Of a DNA stretch of 64,000 bases, positions 47,924 through 57,890 are shown piece after piece. The position numbers and the translations under genes were made by a program. Within the stretch, counting starts at the first letter, position 1, and the number at the start of each line of letters is the position of its first letter. Below the pieces are notes generated by a model, which did not search any database, was not told the DNA's origin, and saw only the letters and a program-made list of their open reading frames with translations. This DNA is from Setoptus koraiensis (taxonomy: Eukaryota > Arthropoda): the NCBI GenBank assembly GCA_048013815.1, contig CM106586.1:18724001-18788000 (forward strand), in the 5' to 3' direction.

Positions 47924-49884
47924 ATGGCCGCCAGGAAGGGCATTCTATTCAAATGGACCAATTATGTGCATGGGTGGCAATCAAGATTTTTCGTTGTTAA
48001 AAACGGCATTCTCATGTACTATAGATCAGAGCAAGAGACCTCATTTGGGTGCCGTGGCGCAATATCAATAATGGCCTCAACGTTGACACTACACGAATTT
48101 GATTGTTGCCGATTCGATGTGGGCGTCAGTGATTATGTCTGGTATCTACGTGCCTCGTCAAAGGATGAACGTGATGAATGGCTACAAGTATTGAATCTTC
48201 AGGCTAAAGAGCAACAGCAACAATTGATTGGACTAAACATCACAAACGATGGACTAGAGCTGTCCTTGAACCAACACCAGACAACAGTAACGGATACGCC
48301 ATTCATTGAGTCATCTATTATTCCACTATTGAATGCAATTTCCTGCCAAAATAATGATTCAAAGAAATATCACAACCACTCCCCGTCGCTTATATCTTCC
48401 GATGAATCAGCAACCTTACAAAATCAACAAGATGAACCTAGTGAGTTTTTTGATGCCATAGATGATCAGATTTTGATAGAGAATTCTGAAAATTCAGCAG
48501 CCACTATCCTTAGCAACAATTCTGTTTTACATACATCAGTCAAGATTGGCCATCATGGTTATCACTCCGCTGAAAATGGTGATCAACCAGACAGAGATTC
48601 ACAGACACTTTTAGCAAAAACCCCAAATCACATTAATAGCATAGACAACAATGAAAACAATAATTTAAAATGTTCAAGAAACACTACTACTACTACAGTC
48701 ACAACTACTAGCAACAACTACAAAACCCCCTCGATGCAGTCTATTCAGCATCCATTGTGGTCCAAAATTGACCTCATCACTTCCGAGCAGTTATTCTATG
48801 CTCAAATGGGCCTAGGACAACAAGGAACGCATGAAGGCTGGCAATTATTCGCAGAGGATGGCCAAATGAGAATGTATACACGCGAAATGGAAATCGACGG
48901 GCTTGTTTGTGATCCCCTAAAAGCGGTCCATGTTGTCAAGGGTATAACTGGATTCGAAATGTGCCATAGATTCTTCAGTCCAGATCTAAGATTTGAATGG
49001 GAACAAACTCTCGAATCCATGAAGGTTGTGGAAGAGATTGATAAAAACACACAAATATTTCACCAGATACACAAAAGAGTCTGGCCAGCCGCTCAGAGAG
49101 ATGCAGTATTCTGGTCCCATATAAGGCAAGTGGCTGAACCACAGGCTAGTTGTCTATCCCCCGATGATGACTACCCGAAAAATCGTCCAGATTTAAAGTT
49201 GCACAGCGTTTGGATTGTATGCAACAATTCTGCTGATAAGCCAGATATTCCAGTAAGTACTAGGACATTTACACTAATTGTTGACACTTATGCTTGATTG
49301 TCATTAATTCAATTATTTGTCATATTCTTTGACCTTAAACTATCTCACACACACACAGTTGGATAGATGCGTTCGTGTTAGATTGACTGTGAGCCTAGTC
49401 TGTGAGACATATATAAGTGCTAATTTAGATTCCAATCTACAAGGAATAACACGGGACGATTTAACGTGCAAAATAATTTATTCATCTACAAGTAAGTATA
49501 CTTAAGTGAGCTATTTCTTCCTCGTCTTAGATCGAGTGAAATAAGAATCCAAAGAGCACACGTCATTCACATAACTATGTCAGTGCCATCAATCACCAAT
49601 GTTACCTCTTGTTGGTTGTGCATTGAGTTGCATAAATCTACCTTAATTAACAGTGTCCTAACTTTTTCTACCAGCACGATTCAACAATCTAGCTAACCTT
49701 CGACTAATTAATTAATCCTTATATTTTACTCATGTCATGTGATGTTATTACAGTAAATCCAGGTGGTTGGGCTCCGGCTTCAGTGTTGCGTACCTTGTAC
49801 AAGAGAGAGTATCCTCGATTCTTGAAAAACTTCGCCAATTATGTCATAAGCTCTACGAAGAATAAAGCTATAATTTTTGAGTAA
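47924..49884 (+). CDS. CERT: Ceramide transfer protein (PH-FFAT-START)
   Basis: CERT carries ceramide from the ER to the trans-Golgi. The PH domain binds PI4P on the Golgi, the FFAT motif binds VAP on the ER, and START holds ceramide. The exons are 47924-49252, 49359-49491 and 49754-49884. The joins are phase 0 and phase 1, giving 530 aa. The PH domain (about 1-98) has [20 protein letters not shown] and [20 protein letters not shown]. The FFAT core EFFDAID is at 174-180. START (about 275-530) has [20 protein letters not shown] and ends [20 protein letters not shown] ... KAIIFE. It is about 70 residues shorter than human CERT, mostly in the middle. I do not see a clear serine-repeat motif. ATTAAA at about 49907 may be the poly(A) signal. 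The palindrome begins only about 45 bp after the stop. Confidence 0.96.
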
Positions 49885-50111
49885 TGCAAAGTGGAGATAA
49901 CATCATTTATTAAACTTGAACACACAGATAACATTTGATATATTTATTATTATCTACGTATTCCTTTTGGGATGTATTTGTTTGTTTGTGTGAGTTGATT
50001 TTGGGTAAATCGACTTTTTCTTTTAAACAGGTTCCTAATAATTGTCTTGAACTAAAACTATACAACAACAACAATATTTATAACGAAATTATTAACTAAT
50101 TTACAAATTTA

Positions 50112-50188
<77 letters not shown>

Positions 50189-50326
50189 ATCTTCGTCTCA
50201 TTAACTTCGTCTCTATCGTTTCTGTCGCTCTTGCCTACCATTTCCTGTTACTTTCGGTATAATTATATATCATCTATAATCACACTGTATCTATCCATAT
50301 ATCTATCTCCTTATTTACACTGACAG
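49885..50326. other. Left edge of palindrome; copied NRF intron 3 sequence
   Basis: From about 49930 the sequence matches the reverse complement of about 60240-60610, which is intron 3 of the NRF-6-like gene. It contains a 70-bp (CT)n run absent from the right arm. Confidence 0.8.
50116..50186. repeat. (CT)n microsatellite, about 35 units
   Basis: Pure CT run in the left arm. The matching right-arm site near 60360-60420 has only scattered GA-rich sequence, so the expansion happened after the duplication. Confidence 0.95.
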
Positions 50327-50913
50327 TGCTTACCACAAACTTGGTTAGTTTGTGTGGAATTACAATTGATATTGTTGACAGTTCCAATAATTTACTTTCT
50401 GAACAAAAACTATGAATATCAAAAGGGGGAATACAGTTGGAAGACTGCTCCAAGTGTACTATTACTAGGCGCTATACTCATTGGGGCTTGTTACAATTTT
50501 TACAATGTCTACATGAATCAGCTTCCACCTGCTTGGTCTTATAGGATGGCAGATCCAGATGGTAAAGCCATTTATTTTAGCCAACACATGTTTACCATAT
50601 TTCTGTACCAGATGAGGATAGGAAATTCACTTGTCTATCTAGGTTACTTGCGCATCCAATATTTGTTGCATTTGGCAAACTATCATTTTTGGCTTATATC
50701 ATTCATCCTATTGTTCACATGAGCGTTTTGGCCATACAAGAGCAACCAATATTCTCTAGTTGGCTCATGCTATTTCATGTATTTAGTGGAAATATCATAT
50801 TGACTATCGGACTATCGTTGTTAATATCGATATTTGTTGAGATGCCTATTAGAAATTTATTCAGACGAAGCCGCACTTGTATGCTTCTGGGCAGCACCAG
50901 GTACATTCAATGA
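50327..50913 (+). pseudogene. Truncated copy of NRF-6-like last exon
   Basis: Inverted copy of exon 4 of the complete gene at 63461-59409. It keeps the acceptor (TGACAG) and the start CLPQTWLVCVELQLILL. It then loses 271 bp: the segment from about KTWTHISVF to WFLYHIS of the complete gene is missing. This shifts frame before the conserved AYIIHPIVHMSVLAIQEQPI. No copies of exons 1-3 exist on this side, so it cannot make the full acyltransferase. The last 57 bp overlap the 3' coding end of HMGR copy A on the other strand. Confidence 0.9.
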
Positions 50914-52431
50914 GGACCTATTATGCTTCATGTGTGATCTAACTAATGTTCCCTCAGCCAAAGCGGCCAATAAAGATAACTCGCCCGCCAATACAGAGGC
51001 ACAAACAATCCTGGCAAATTTCTCTGCGTTATAGCCCGGCTTATATGGGGGTAGCGATGATCCATTGATTCCCATCATTTTGAGACAATTACTTTGAGCC
51101 TCTAGTATAGTTCCGCCGCCCACCGTACCACATTCAATTGATGGCATCGTACAATGTACTACCAACGAGCCATTTTCGCGATCTTGACTCATGCTAATTA
51201 TACAATTCGAGCTAGTTACATTCTGAGCGGGATCTTGGCCACAAGCAATATATAACGCCGTCACAATATTGGCCGCCTGAGAATTAAATCCACCTATGCT
51301 TCCAGCCAGAGCTGACCCAATCATTACTTTATCCCTCCATAGGTCCACCATTTTCTCAACGGACACCTTCAGTACAGATTGTACTATTTCCTTTGGTAAG
51401 GTTGCTTCGCATTGGACGTCCTTGCCGCGTCCATTTATCCAATTCACTGCAGCCGGCTTTTTATCTGTACAATAGTTACTACTCAAACTAACCACCTCCA
51501 TTGAGGGAAATGCTTTTTTTATCTCTTCTAAGGCTCTTTCTGTTCCTTTAGACAACATATTCATGCCCATTGCGTCACCGGTGGTAGCCATAAATCTTAT
51601 GTACAATAGATGGCCTTGCCGCTTGATTGTATAATCTTCTAATTTGGCATATTTAGATGTCGAATCAAATGCTGTGATTAATTTCTCCTTATTGTGTCTA
51701 TCCTCGAGCCACAGCATGGCCTCTTCGACTTCTTCAAGATTTCGCAGCTTTACACAGGGAGCTCGTGTCATGAAATTTTTCGCACAATGACTCTTGACAC
51801 CGCCGCTTTTGGTTAGTGCAGAAAAGGCACGGTTTGTACTGGCAACCAAACAACCTTCTGTGGTTGCCATTGGAACATATAACTCTTCATTATCCAACAA
51901 TAATGGTCCGGCCACCCCCACTGGTACTTGAACATAACCAATAACATTTTCACAACAGGCACCGACCACCCTGCCATAATCAAAATTGTCCACGGGCAAA
52001 TTTTTTATACCTTCAGCACGATCGTAAGGTAGCTTCTGTGAATAGAATAACCTCCTCACTCTGACGCTTCTGTCTGGATTGCCGATGTATGTCTCCAATT
52101 TGTGGACCGCAATGAGCTTTTGATTGAGAAGTTCTATTAATACGCGATCATCTAGCTGTGATGCATCGAAGCTACCATCTAGGATCTGTTTTTTATAAAA
52201 ATCAATATTACAATTATTTACATTTTGTTGTTGCTGTTGTTGTTGTTGTTGTTGCTGTTGTTGTAGTTGCTGCTGTTGCGATTTACCGCTGCTCTGTGTC
52301 TGAACAGCGGCAGCTAGGTGCTGTTTTGGCGGGTGATTGTTATTAAAATAGAGGTTAGTGTGAAAATCTGACTGATTGACTTGCAACTGGGGAGCTTGAA
52401 CGTGAACTCCATTACCATATTCGGAACACAT
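50857..52431 (-). CDS. HMGCR: HMG-CoA reductase, catalytic domain only (copy A)
   Basis: The enzyme converts HMG-CoA to mevalonate with two NADPH, feeding isoprenoids. The single 524-aa frame has no introns. It starts at ATG with about 65 residues rich in Gln/His/Asn, including a polyQ. It goes straight into the class I catalytic domain: ENVIGYVQVPVGVAGPL, ATTEGCLVASTNRA, TTGDAMGMNM, NYCTDKKPAAVNW, IACGQDPAQN, GTVGGGT, RSHMKHNRS. Catalytic Glu192, Lys324, Asp400 and His500 are all present. The multi-span sterol-sensing membrane region of normal animal HMGR is absent, and nothing upstream encodes it, so a soluble enzyme is expected. AATAAA overlaps the stop codon. It may be an old retrocopy. 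Confidence 0.94.
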   Translation of the reverse strand: MCSEYGNGVHVQAPQLQVNQSDFHTNLYFNNNHPPKQHLAAAVQTQSSGKSQQQQLQQQQQQQQQQQQQNVNNCNIDFYKKQILDGSFDASQLDDRVLIELLNQKLIAVHKLETYIGNPDRSVRVRRLFYSQKLPYDRAEGIKNLPVDNFDYGRVVGACCENVIGYVQVPVGVAGPLLLDNEELYVPMATTEGCLVASTNRAFSALTKSGGVKSHCAKNFMTRAPCVKLRNLEEVEEAMLWLEDRHNKEKLITAFDSTSKYAKLEDYTIKRQGHLLYIRFMATTGDAMGMNMLSKGTERALEEIKKAFPSMEVVSLSSNYCTDKKPAAVNWINGRGKDVQCEATLPKEIVQSVLKVSVEKMVDLWRDKVMIGSALAGSIGGFNSQAANIVTALYIACGQDPAQNVTSSNCIISMSQDRENGSLVVHCTMPSIECGTVGGGTILEAQSNCLKMMGINGSSLPPYKPGYNAEKFARIVCASVLAGELSLLAALAEGTLVRSHMKHNRSSLNVPGAAQKHTSAASSE

Positions 52432-53575
52432 AACAATAGTGGTTTGGGGGGTGGCTGGCTGGCTATAAGTAGTAAATGGTGGTGGTGGTGGTAGTGGTGG
52501 TAGTGGTGGTAGTAATAATAATTAAGATTGCTATTGCTAATTGATTGATCGTTGTTGATTGGGCTAACAGGCTGTTGTCAATGTCGTTGTCTTGGTGATA
52601 GTGATAGACACAATTGCGGTAACAATGCTAATACACAAATAACAATAACGGATATTGATATATTATTACTATTATTATTATTATTATTATTATTATTGGT
52701 AATACTAGAGTCGTCCGTGTTGATGGTGTGACAGTTGTGGATGACTTGATGCAATAATGTTGTTAGGAAGGAAATAAATCACCATATATAGCAACATTAT
52801 CTCTTGCCCTTGCTGTGATCAATCAATTGATGCCTACTGTTGAAGGTACGACGCTGATGCAACGATGATAGTATTTTGATATGAAATGATATGATGTGAT
52901 ATGATGTGATATGATATGATGTATGAATATTAAGATGATAATGATATTATGACTCGAGACGTTGTATGACTTTTGCAAGAAGACGACGAAGAAGAAAAAG
53001 AATAAGTCGTTGTTCTGTAGGGCAATCACGATTTGTCGGCGTTCTTCAGCGACCATATAATGTTGTGGTCTGTAAAGGGCACATAGAGTCTTAGAGTGTG
53101 TGTGTAGCGTATATCGTGGTGGTGCGAATATCCTCACCGAGTTGTTAAAAGATCTGTATTAATCAAATGGTGTGTTACTCAATGTTTTTTGTATATGCGA
53201 AAATATTTGTTGGCCTGGTGATGGGTGTTTTTGTGCATTAATTTAATCAGGTGTATGTGTGCATGACATATGATATGCGTTATGTTGGTAGACGATGATG
53301 ATAGGCGATTTTAGTTTTGATGTTGATGTGAAAGTCTTTATGGTTCAAGAGTATACGGCCAAAGAGTACAGTAGTGCTAGTGTCTAGTATTGGCCCGACG
53401 ATGTCTGACGTTACGTTAAAAGACGGCGATCTTTATCTCATCATCATTCATTTATTTAATTTTCCTTTCCTTTCCCTTCTTGTCCCTCTGTTGTGTTCTG
53501 TTGTGCTCTCTTCTTCTTCTTTTCTATGTTATTCTATTGCTGACTATTGCCTATTGCACTGTCTTGGTGTGAGCT
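52432..53575. other. HMGR copy A upstream flank
   Basis: Non-coding 5' flank, matched by 56836-57890 in the right arm. It carries GGTGGTAGT repeats (about 52480-52515), an (ATT)n run (about 52672-52697) and ATGATATG repeats (about 52880-52925). No membrane-domain exon was found in any frame. Confidence 0.7.
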
Positions 53576-53706
53576 GAAACGAAGCAACGAACAGAAAGAA
53601 TTAGGTCAACGAAACTAAATAGAGTGGGCATCATCATCATCATGACGCTGATGCCAAGCAACAGGTTGCAACAACAACAATAACGGGCTCATGATGTAGG
53701 CTGATA

Positions 53707-53735
53707 GATAAAGCTGAAGACTCTTCAGCTTTATC
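53707..53735. repeat. 29-bp palindrome
   Basis: GATAAAGCTGAAGA and TCTTCAGCTTTATC around a single C. The right-arm counterpart near 55402-55430 is diverged, so this perfect version belongs to the left arm. Confidence 0.9.
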
Positions 53736-54271
53736 CATCAGCGCCGCCAAGCCGCCGACAGCAGCGTCTTCGTCGTCGTCCTATCAATGAGTTAGCAGCC
53801 TCAGCTAATCAACATTTATGCTATATCATGCTGACGCTTACCTGACTGGTGGCCGACTGAGCTTTTTGCGAGATACAGTCAAGCATCGCAATATCAGCTC
53901 AGCGGCACATTGTTGAGCTGTCTGGCATAATTCTCATTGATGATAGCGTCAGCAGAATCACTTTTTGTCGGTTTGGCCAATTTCGTCGTCTGGCGATTTC
54001 TCTCTCTCGCTCTCCCGTCTGTTTTATTCATCAACTGCGCTCATTCGCCTACCTTCCCACAACTTCAACCTGATGCCATTAGATTTGTAGTACTGCAACT
54101 TTTGTTGGTGGTTGTGTCCACTCTGACAGGACAACTTGTCGTTTGCTGGTTGTGTTGGTGCCGCTGATTACGCCGACTCGCCCAGTCCGGCTGACCACTG
54201 CTGTCAACCGCCAGAGCAGGGCCTTTTTGTTTTCAGCCATTTTTACTCGTGAGTGGCAATGGCATTAACTG

Positions 54272-54322
54272 TGCATTGTCAACAGTGAAACTGTTATGCC
54301 TAACCAATCACAGTTAATTTTG
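54272..54322. other. Spacer at the centre of the large palindrome
   Basis: 51-bp non-palindromic spacer between the exact inner arm ends. 54249-54271 begins GTGAGTGGCAATGGC, and its complement is at 54323-54345. Confidence 0.9.
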
Positions 54323-54361
54323 CAGTTAATGCCATTGCCACTCACTAGTAAAAATGGCTGA

Positions 54362-54394
<33 letters not shown>

Positions 54395-54572
54395 AAAGCC
54401 TCTGCTCTGGCGGTTGACAGCAGCGTAATCAGCGGCGCCAAGACAAGAAGCAACGACGAGTTGTCCTGTCAGAGTGGACACAACCACCAACAAAAGTTGC
54501 AGCACTACAAATCTAACGGCATCAGGTTGAAGTTGTGGGAAGGTAGGCGAATGAGCGCAGTTGATGAATAAA

Positions 54573-55178
54573 ATAAGCGTTCGCAAGAACTCGCAAAGAA
54601 TGCTGGACGTAGCTTGATAAATAGGAGATAGAGAGGGGAGACAGAGGGCGAGGGGAGAGGGAGAGGGAGAGAGACCGGGAGACAGAGAGACAGAGAGCGA
54701 GGGGAGAGGGAGAGAGAGAGACATAGAGAAATAAAATAATTTGAAAGGGCCCGAATTTCTATCTCGTCTCTATTTTTTATTTTATAAAATAAAAAATTAG
54801 CGTAACTTTGCTTAACACTTGTTTACTTTTCGTCACTGACTCCCATCTCCCATGGCACACGCCCCCTCCCTCCCGTGTCCCCACAAAAGCCGTGACTCCC
54901 TTGGAAGTCACTTCCGTGACACGAAGAAAATAAATTTATTCTTCTTTTTTCGCAAGGGGAAAACTCTATGGGATTTTTACACGTAAAGGGGGGATCGCGC
55001 CTTTTTCACTGTGTCTACCACAAAGGCCCAGAGACATTGGCAGACATTTACGCACGGCACACTCACACGATTTGTGCGCTCGCGCACCGAGAAAGAGGGG
55101 AAAGCCGAATAGAATTTTAACACACAAAAGGGGGACACGTTCTTTTACTGTATTCATCCCTAAGGTAATATCCCGACC
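54573..55178. other. Right-arm-only block with GA-rich array and direct repeat
   Basis: Absent from the left arm. It contains a GAGAGGGAGAGA array (about 54615-54720), a perfect 26-bp AT palindrome (54772-54797), and two diverged direct copies of about 50 bp (about 54969-55020 and 55111-55160, sharing TTTTACACGTAAAGGGGG / TTTAACACACAAAAGGGGG). It may be an inserted element; its termini are not clear. Confidence 0.55.
54772..54797. repeat. Perfect 26-bp AT-only palindrome
   Basis: ATTTTTTATTTTA followed directly by its complement. Confidence 0.9.
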
Positions 55179-55885
55179 CAACAGATAGGAGAGAGAGAGA
55201 GCGAGAAATCGCCAGACGACGACAAAAAGTGATTCTGCTGACGTTACGTTGTATCATCAATGAGAATTATGCCAGACAGCTCGGCCGGCTAGCATTTAGG
55301 TAAGCATTCAGTGAGCATGATAGCATAAATGTTGTTGATTAGCTGAGGCTGCTAACTCATTGATAATACGACGACCAAGATGCTGCTGTCGGCCGCTGAT
55401 GGATAAAGCCGCTGAAGCTTTATCTATCAGCAGCCTACATCATGAGCCCGTTATTGTTGGTGCAACCTGTTGCTTGGCGTCAGCGTCATGACGACGACGA
55501 TGCCCACTCTATTTAGTTTCGTTGACCTAATTCTTTCTGTTCGTTGTTCGTTTGGTGGCAACTCTGTGCCAGTTACCGCCACAATCACACTCACAGCTGT
55601 GTTGGCTTGTCAGCTGTTGTGCCTGGAAAGAAGCTGGCCCGTTGTAAAGAAGCGCACGCTAATCAGTTGGGCACAGTTGAGGCATCGTAAGTAGACTTAC
55701 GCGCGTCTTACAGTTGTGCGCCGCATACAGTTGGTCACTGACGCTGGCAAGCTAGCCAGTCATTTGGCTAGCCAGCCATTCGGCTGGGCAGCCATTGAGC
55801 CCGGTTTCACTCAACGGCGTTGAGTGAGTTGCCGCCAGAGTACATGTAATGTAATGGCGTTGAGTACATCACACTCGCTCACAGT

Positions 55886-56044
55886 CGGTGCTGGGGGCAG
55901 ACGGCTCGTTCATTGGGCAGGCACATGCGCACCGATGGGCGGCTGTCCGCTGCCCCTGTGCAGCGCACGGGCATGCCCCGCCGCCCATAGGCGGCGAACT
56001 GCTGGGCAGTCGCTGCCCATGCAGCCGCCCCTGCCCCCAGCATT
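55886..56044. repeat. GC-rich inverted repeat
   Basis: GTGCTGGGGGCAGACGGC at the left end faces GCAGCCGCCCCTGCCCCCAGC at the right end. Further complementary GGGCAG/CTGCCC pieces lie between, so a long imperfect hairpin is possible. Confidence 0.6.
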
Positions 56045-56229
56045 ATTTACTGAGTGAGTGCATGCTGAGAGATAGAGCATTTCTCACAAGTCAGATAGAG
56101 CCGTCGTCGACGTCGTTCCTCACAAAACTGGATTGTTACCCTTTCTCTGTTAATTTTCGTCTTGTCGTCGCTACTACTGCTATTGCATCATCAACAATTT
56201 GTTTGCCATCAATTTGCGGTTACTAAATA

Positions 56230-56438
56230 CAGGGTGAGTCAAATTCAACTGGCTAACTTTGGAATGGAATATCTCAAGAACTAGACGCCAAGGGGCGTTC
56301 AAATTGTGTTCACTATGGAAGGGGATCGAAGGTATTGGTTGACCTCGGTTTCGTAATGGAAGAAAATGAGCGCGCTCTGGCGTCTAGTTCTCGAGATATT
56401 CCAATTCAAAGTTGGCCAGTTTAATTTGACTCACTCTG
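56230..56438. mobile_element. Miniature inverted-repeat transposon (Tc1/mariner-like)
   Basis: 209-bp element with about 60-bp terminal inverted repeats starting CAGGGTGAGTCAAATT on the left and CAGAGTGAGTCAAATT on the right. It is flanked by TA on both sides (56228-56229 and 56439-56440), the target duplication of Tc1/mariner elements. The repeats continue to GAACTAGACGCCA with few mismatches. It has no coding capacity, so it is non-autonomous. It lies within the right-arm-only block. Confidence 0.85.
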
Positions 56439-56835
56439 TATTTGTTGTATACGCTCACTATTATATTTATAATAATATTAATAATAATAATATCAGCTAT
56501 ATATACATTTGGAGTATTGTGATTGTATTCAACGGCAACTATAAATATTCCTGTATGTGTGTGTCTGTTTGTCTGTCTGTCTGTCTGTGTCCGTGTGTGT
56601 GTGCGTGTACGACTGCCTGGCTGTGAGCGAGTGAGCGATCGAGCGTGTGAGTGTGTGTGTCTTGGATCACATAAATACATAAATCATATTATTCGCGATA
56701 ATATTATCACTGATAACTTATTGATAGTGATATTATTAATATAATATTAATAATACACAATAAATACTGGAGATAACTGGCAATAGCAACAGTGGCAATA
56801 ATATGATATAAGAAGGACGTTATTAGCACATGGAT

Positions 56836-57890
56836 TTTTTAGCGCACACCAAGACAGTGCAATAGGGAACAGTCAGCAATAGAATAACATAGGAAAGAAG
56901 AAGGAGATAGCACAACAGAGAAAAAAGGAAAAGGAAGGAAAATTAAATAAATGAATGATGATGAGATAAAGATCGCCGTCTTTTAACATAACGTCAGACA
57001 CCGTCGGGCCAATTCTAGACGCACCACTGTACTCTTGAACCATAAAGACTTTCACATCAACATCAAATCTCAAATCGCATATCATATGTCCTGCACACAT
57101 ACAACTGATTAAATTAATGCACAAAAACACCCGGCCAACAAATATTTTCACTCAACATTGAGCAGCACACCATTTGGTTAATACAGATCTTTTAGCAACT
57201 CGGTGAGGATATTTGCACAACCACGATATACGCTACACACACACTCTGAGACTCTATGTGCCCTTTACAGACCACAACATTATATGGTCGCTGAAGAACG
57301 CCGACAAATCGTGATCGCCCTACAGAACAGCGAAATATTCTTCTTCGTCTTTTTGCAACAGTCTTACAAAGTCTCGAGTCCTACTATCATTATGGCATCA
57401 TTATTATCTTAGAATATTCATACATCATATCATATCGCATCATATCATTTCATATCAAAATACTATCATCGTTGCATCAGCGTCGTACCTTCAACAGTAG
57501 GCATCAATTGATTGATCACAGCAAGGGCAAGAGATAATGTTGCTATATATGGTGATTTATTTCCTTCCTAACAACATTATTGCATCAAGTCATCCACAAC
57601 TGTCACACCATCAACACGGACGACTCTAGTATTACCAATAATAATAATAATAATAATAATAGTAATAATATATCAATATCCGTTATTGTTATTTGTGTAT
57701 TAGCATTGTTACCGCAATTGTGTCTATCACTATCACCAAGACAACGACATTGACAACAGCCTATTAGCCCAATCAACAACGATCAATCAATTAGCAATAG
57801 CAATCTTAATTATTATTACTACCACCACCACCACCACCACCACCATTTACTACTTATAGCCAGCCAGCCACCCCCCAAACCACTATTGTT
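56836..57890. other. HMGR copy B upstream flank
   Basis: Inverted match of 52432-53575. It contains CATATCATATC repeats, an (AAT)n run (about 57640-57661) and (CAC)n (about 57822-57843) just before the ATG. The repeats differ in length from the left arm, unlike the polyQ inside the gene. Confidence 0.7.

Larger units (their letters stand above)
49930..54271. repeat. Left arm of large imperfect palindrome
   Basis: This arm is the reverse complement of the right arm (54323 to about 60610). It contains the truncated NRF-6-like exon, HMGR copy A and about 1.8 kb of flanking DNA. Matches were checked at the outer end (49940-50060 with 60480-60610), the whole HMGR, 53150-53575 with 56836-57185, 53590-53830 with 55300-55540, and the inner end around 54040-54271. 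It is shorter than the right arm by one 271-bp deletion and two absent blocks. Confidence 0.93.
55546..56835. other. Right-arm-only 1.3-kb block
   Basis: Absent between 53575 and 53590 of the left arm. It includes a GC-rich inverted repeat (55886-55903 with about 56021-56044), a complete miniature transposon (56230-56438), and TG/TCTG repeats at about 56555-56665. The minus and plus frames inside show no recognisable protein. Confidence 0.6.

Noticed and set aside
51900-52346. HMGR N-terminal polyQ read as poly-Val on the other strand
   Set aside because: Shadow of the CAA/CAG codons in the real gene; the same shadow appears in both arms.
50857-52431. HMGR as a bacterial transfer
   Set aside because: Motifs and catalytic layout are those of class I animal enzymes (ENVIGYVQVPVGVAGPL, TEGCLVASTNRA), so a host origin is simpler.
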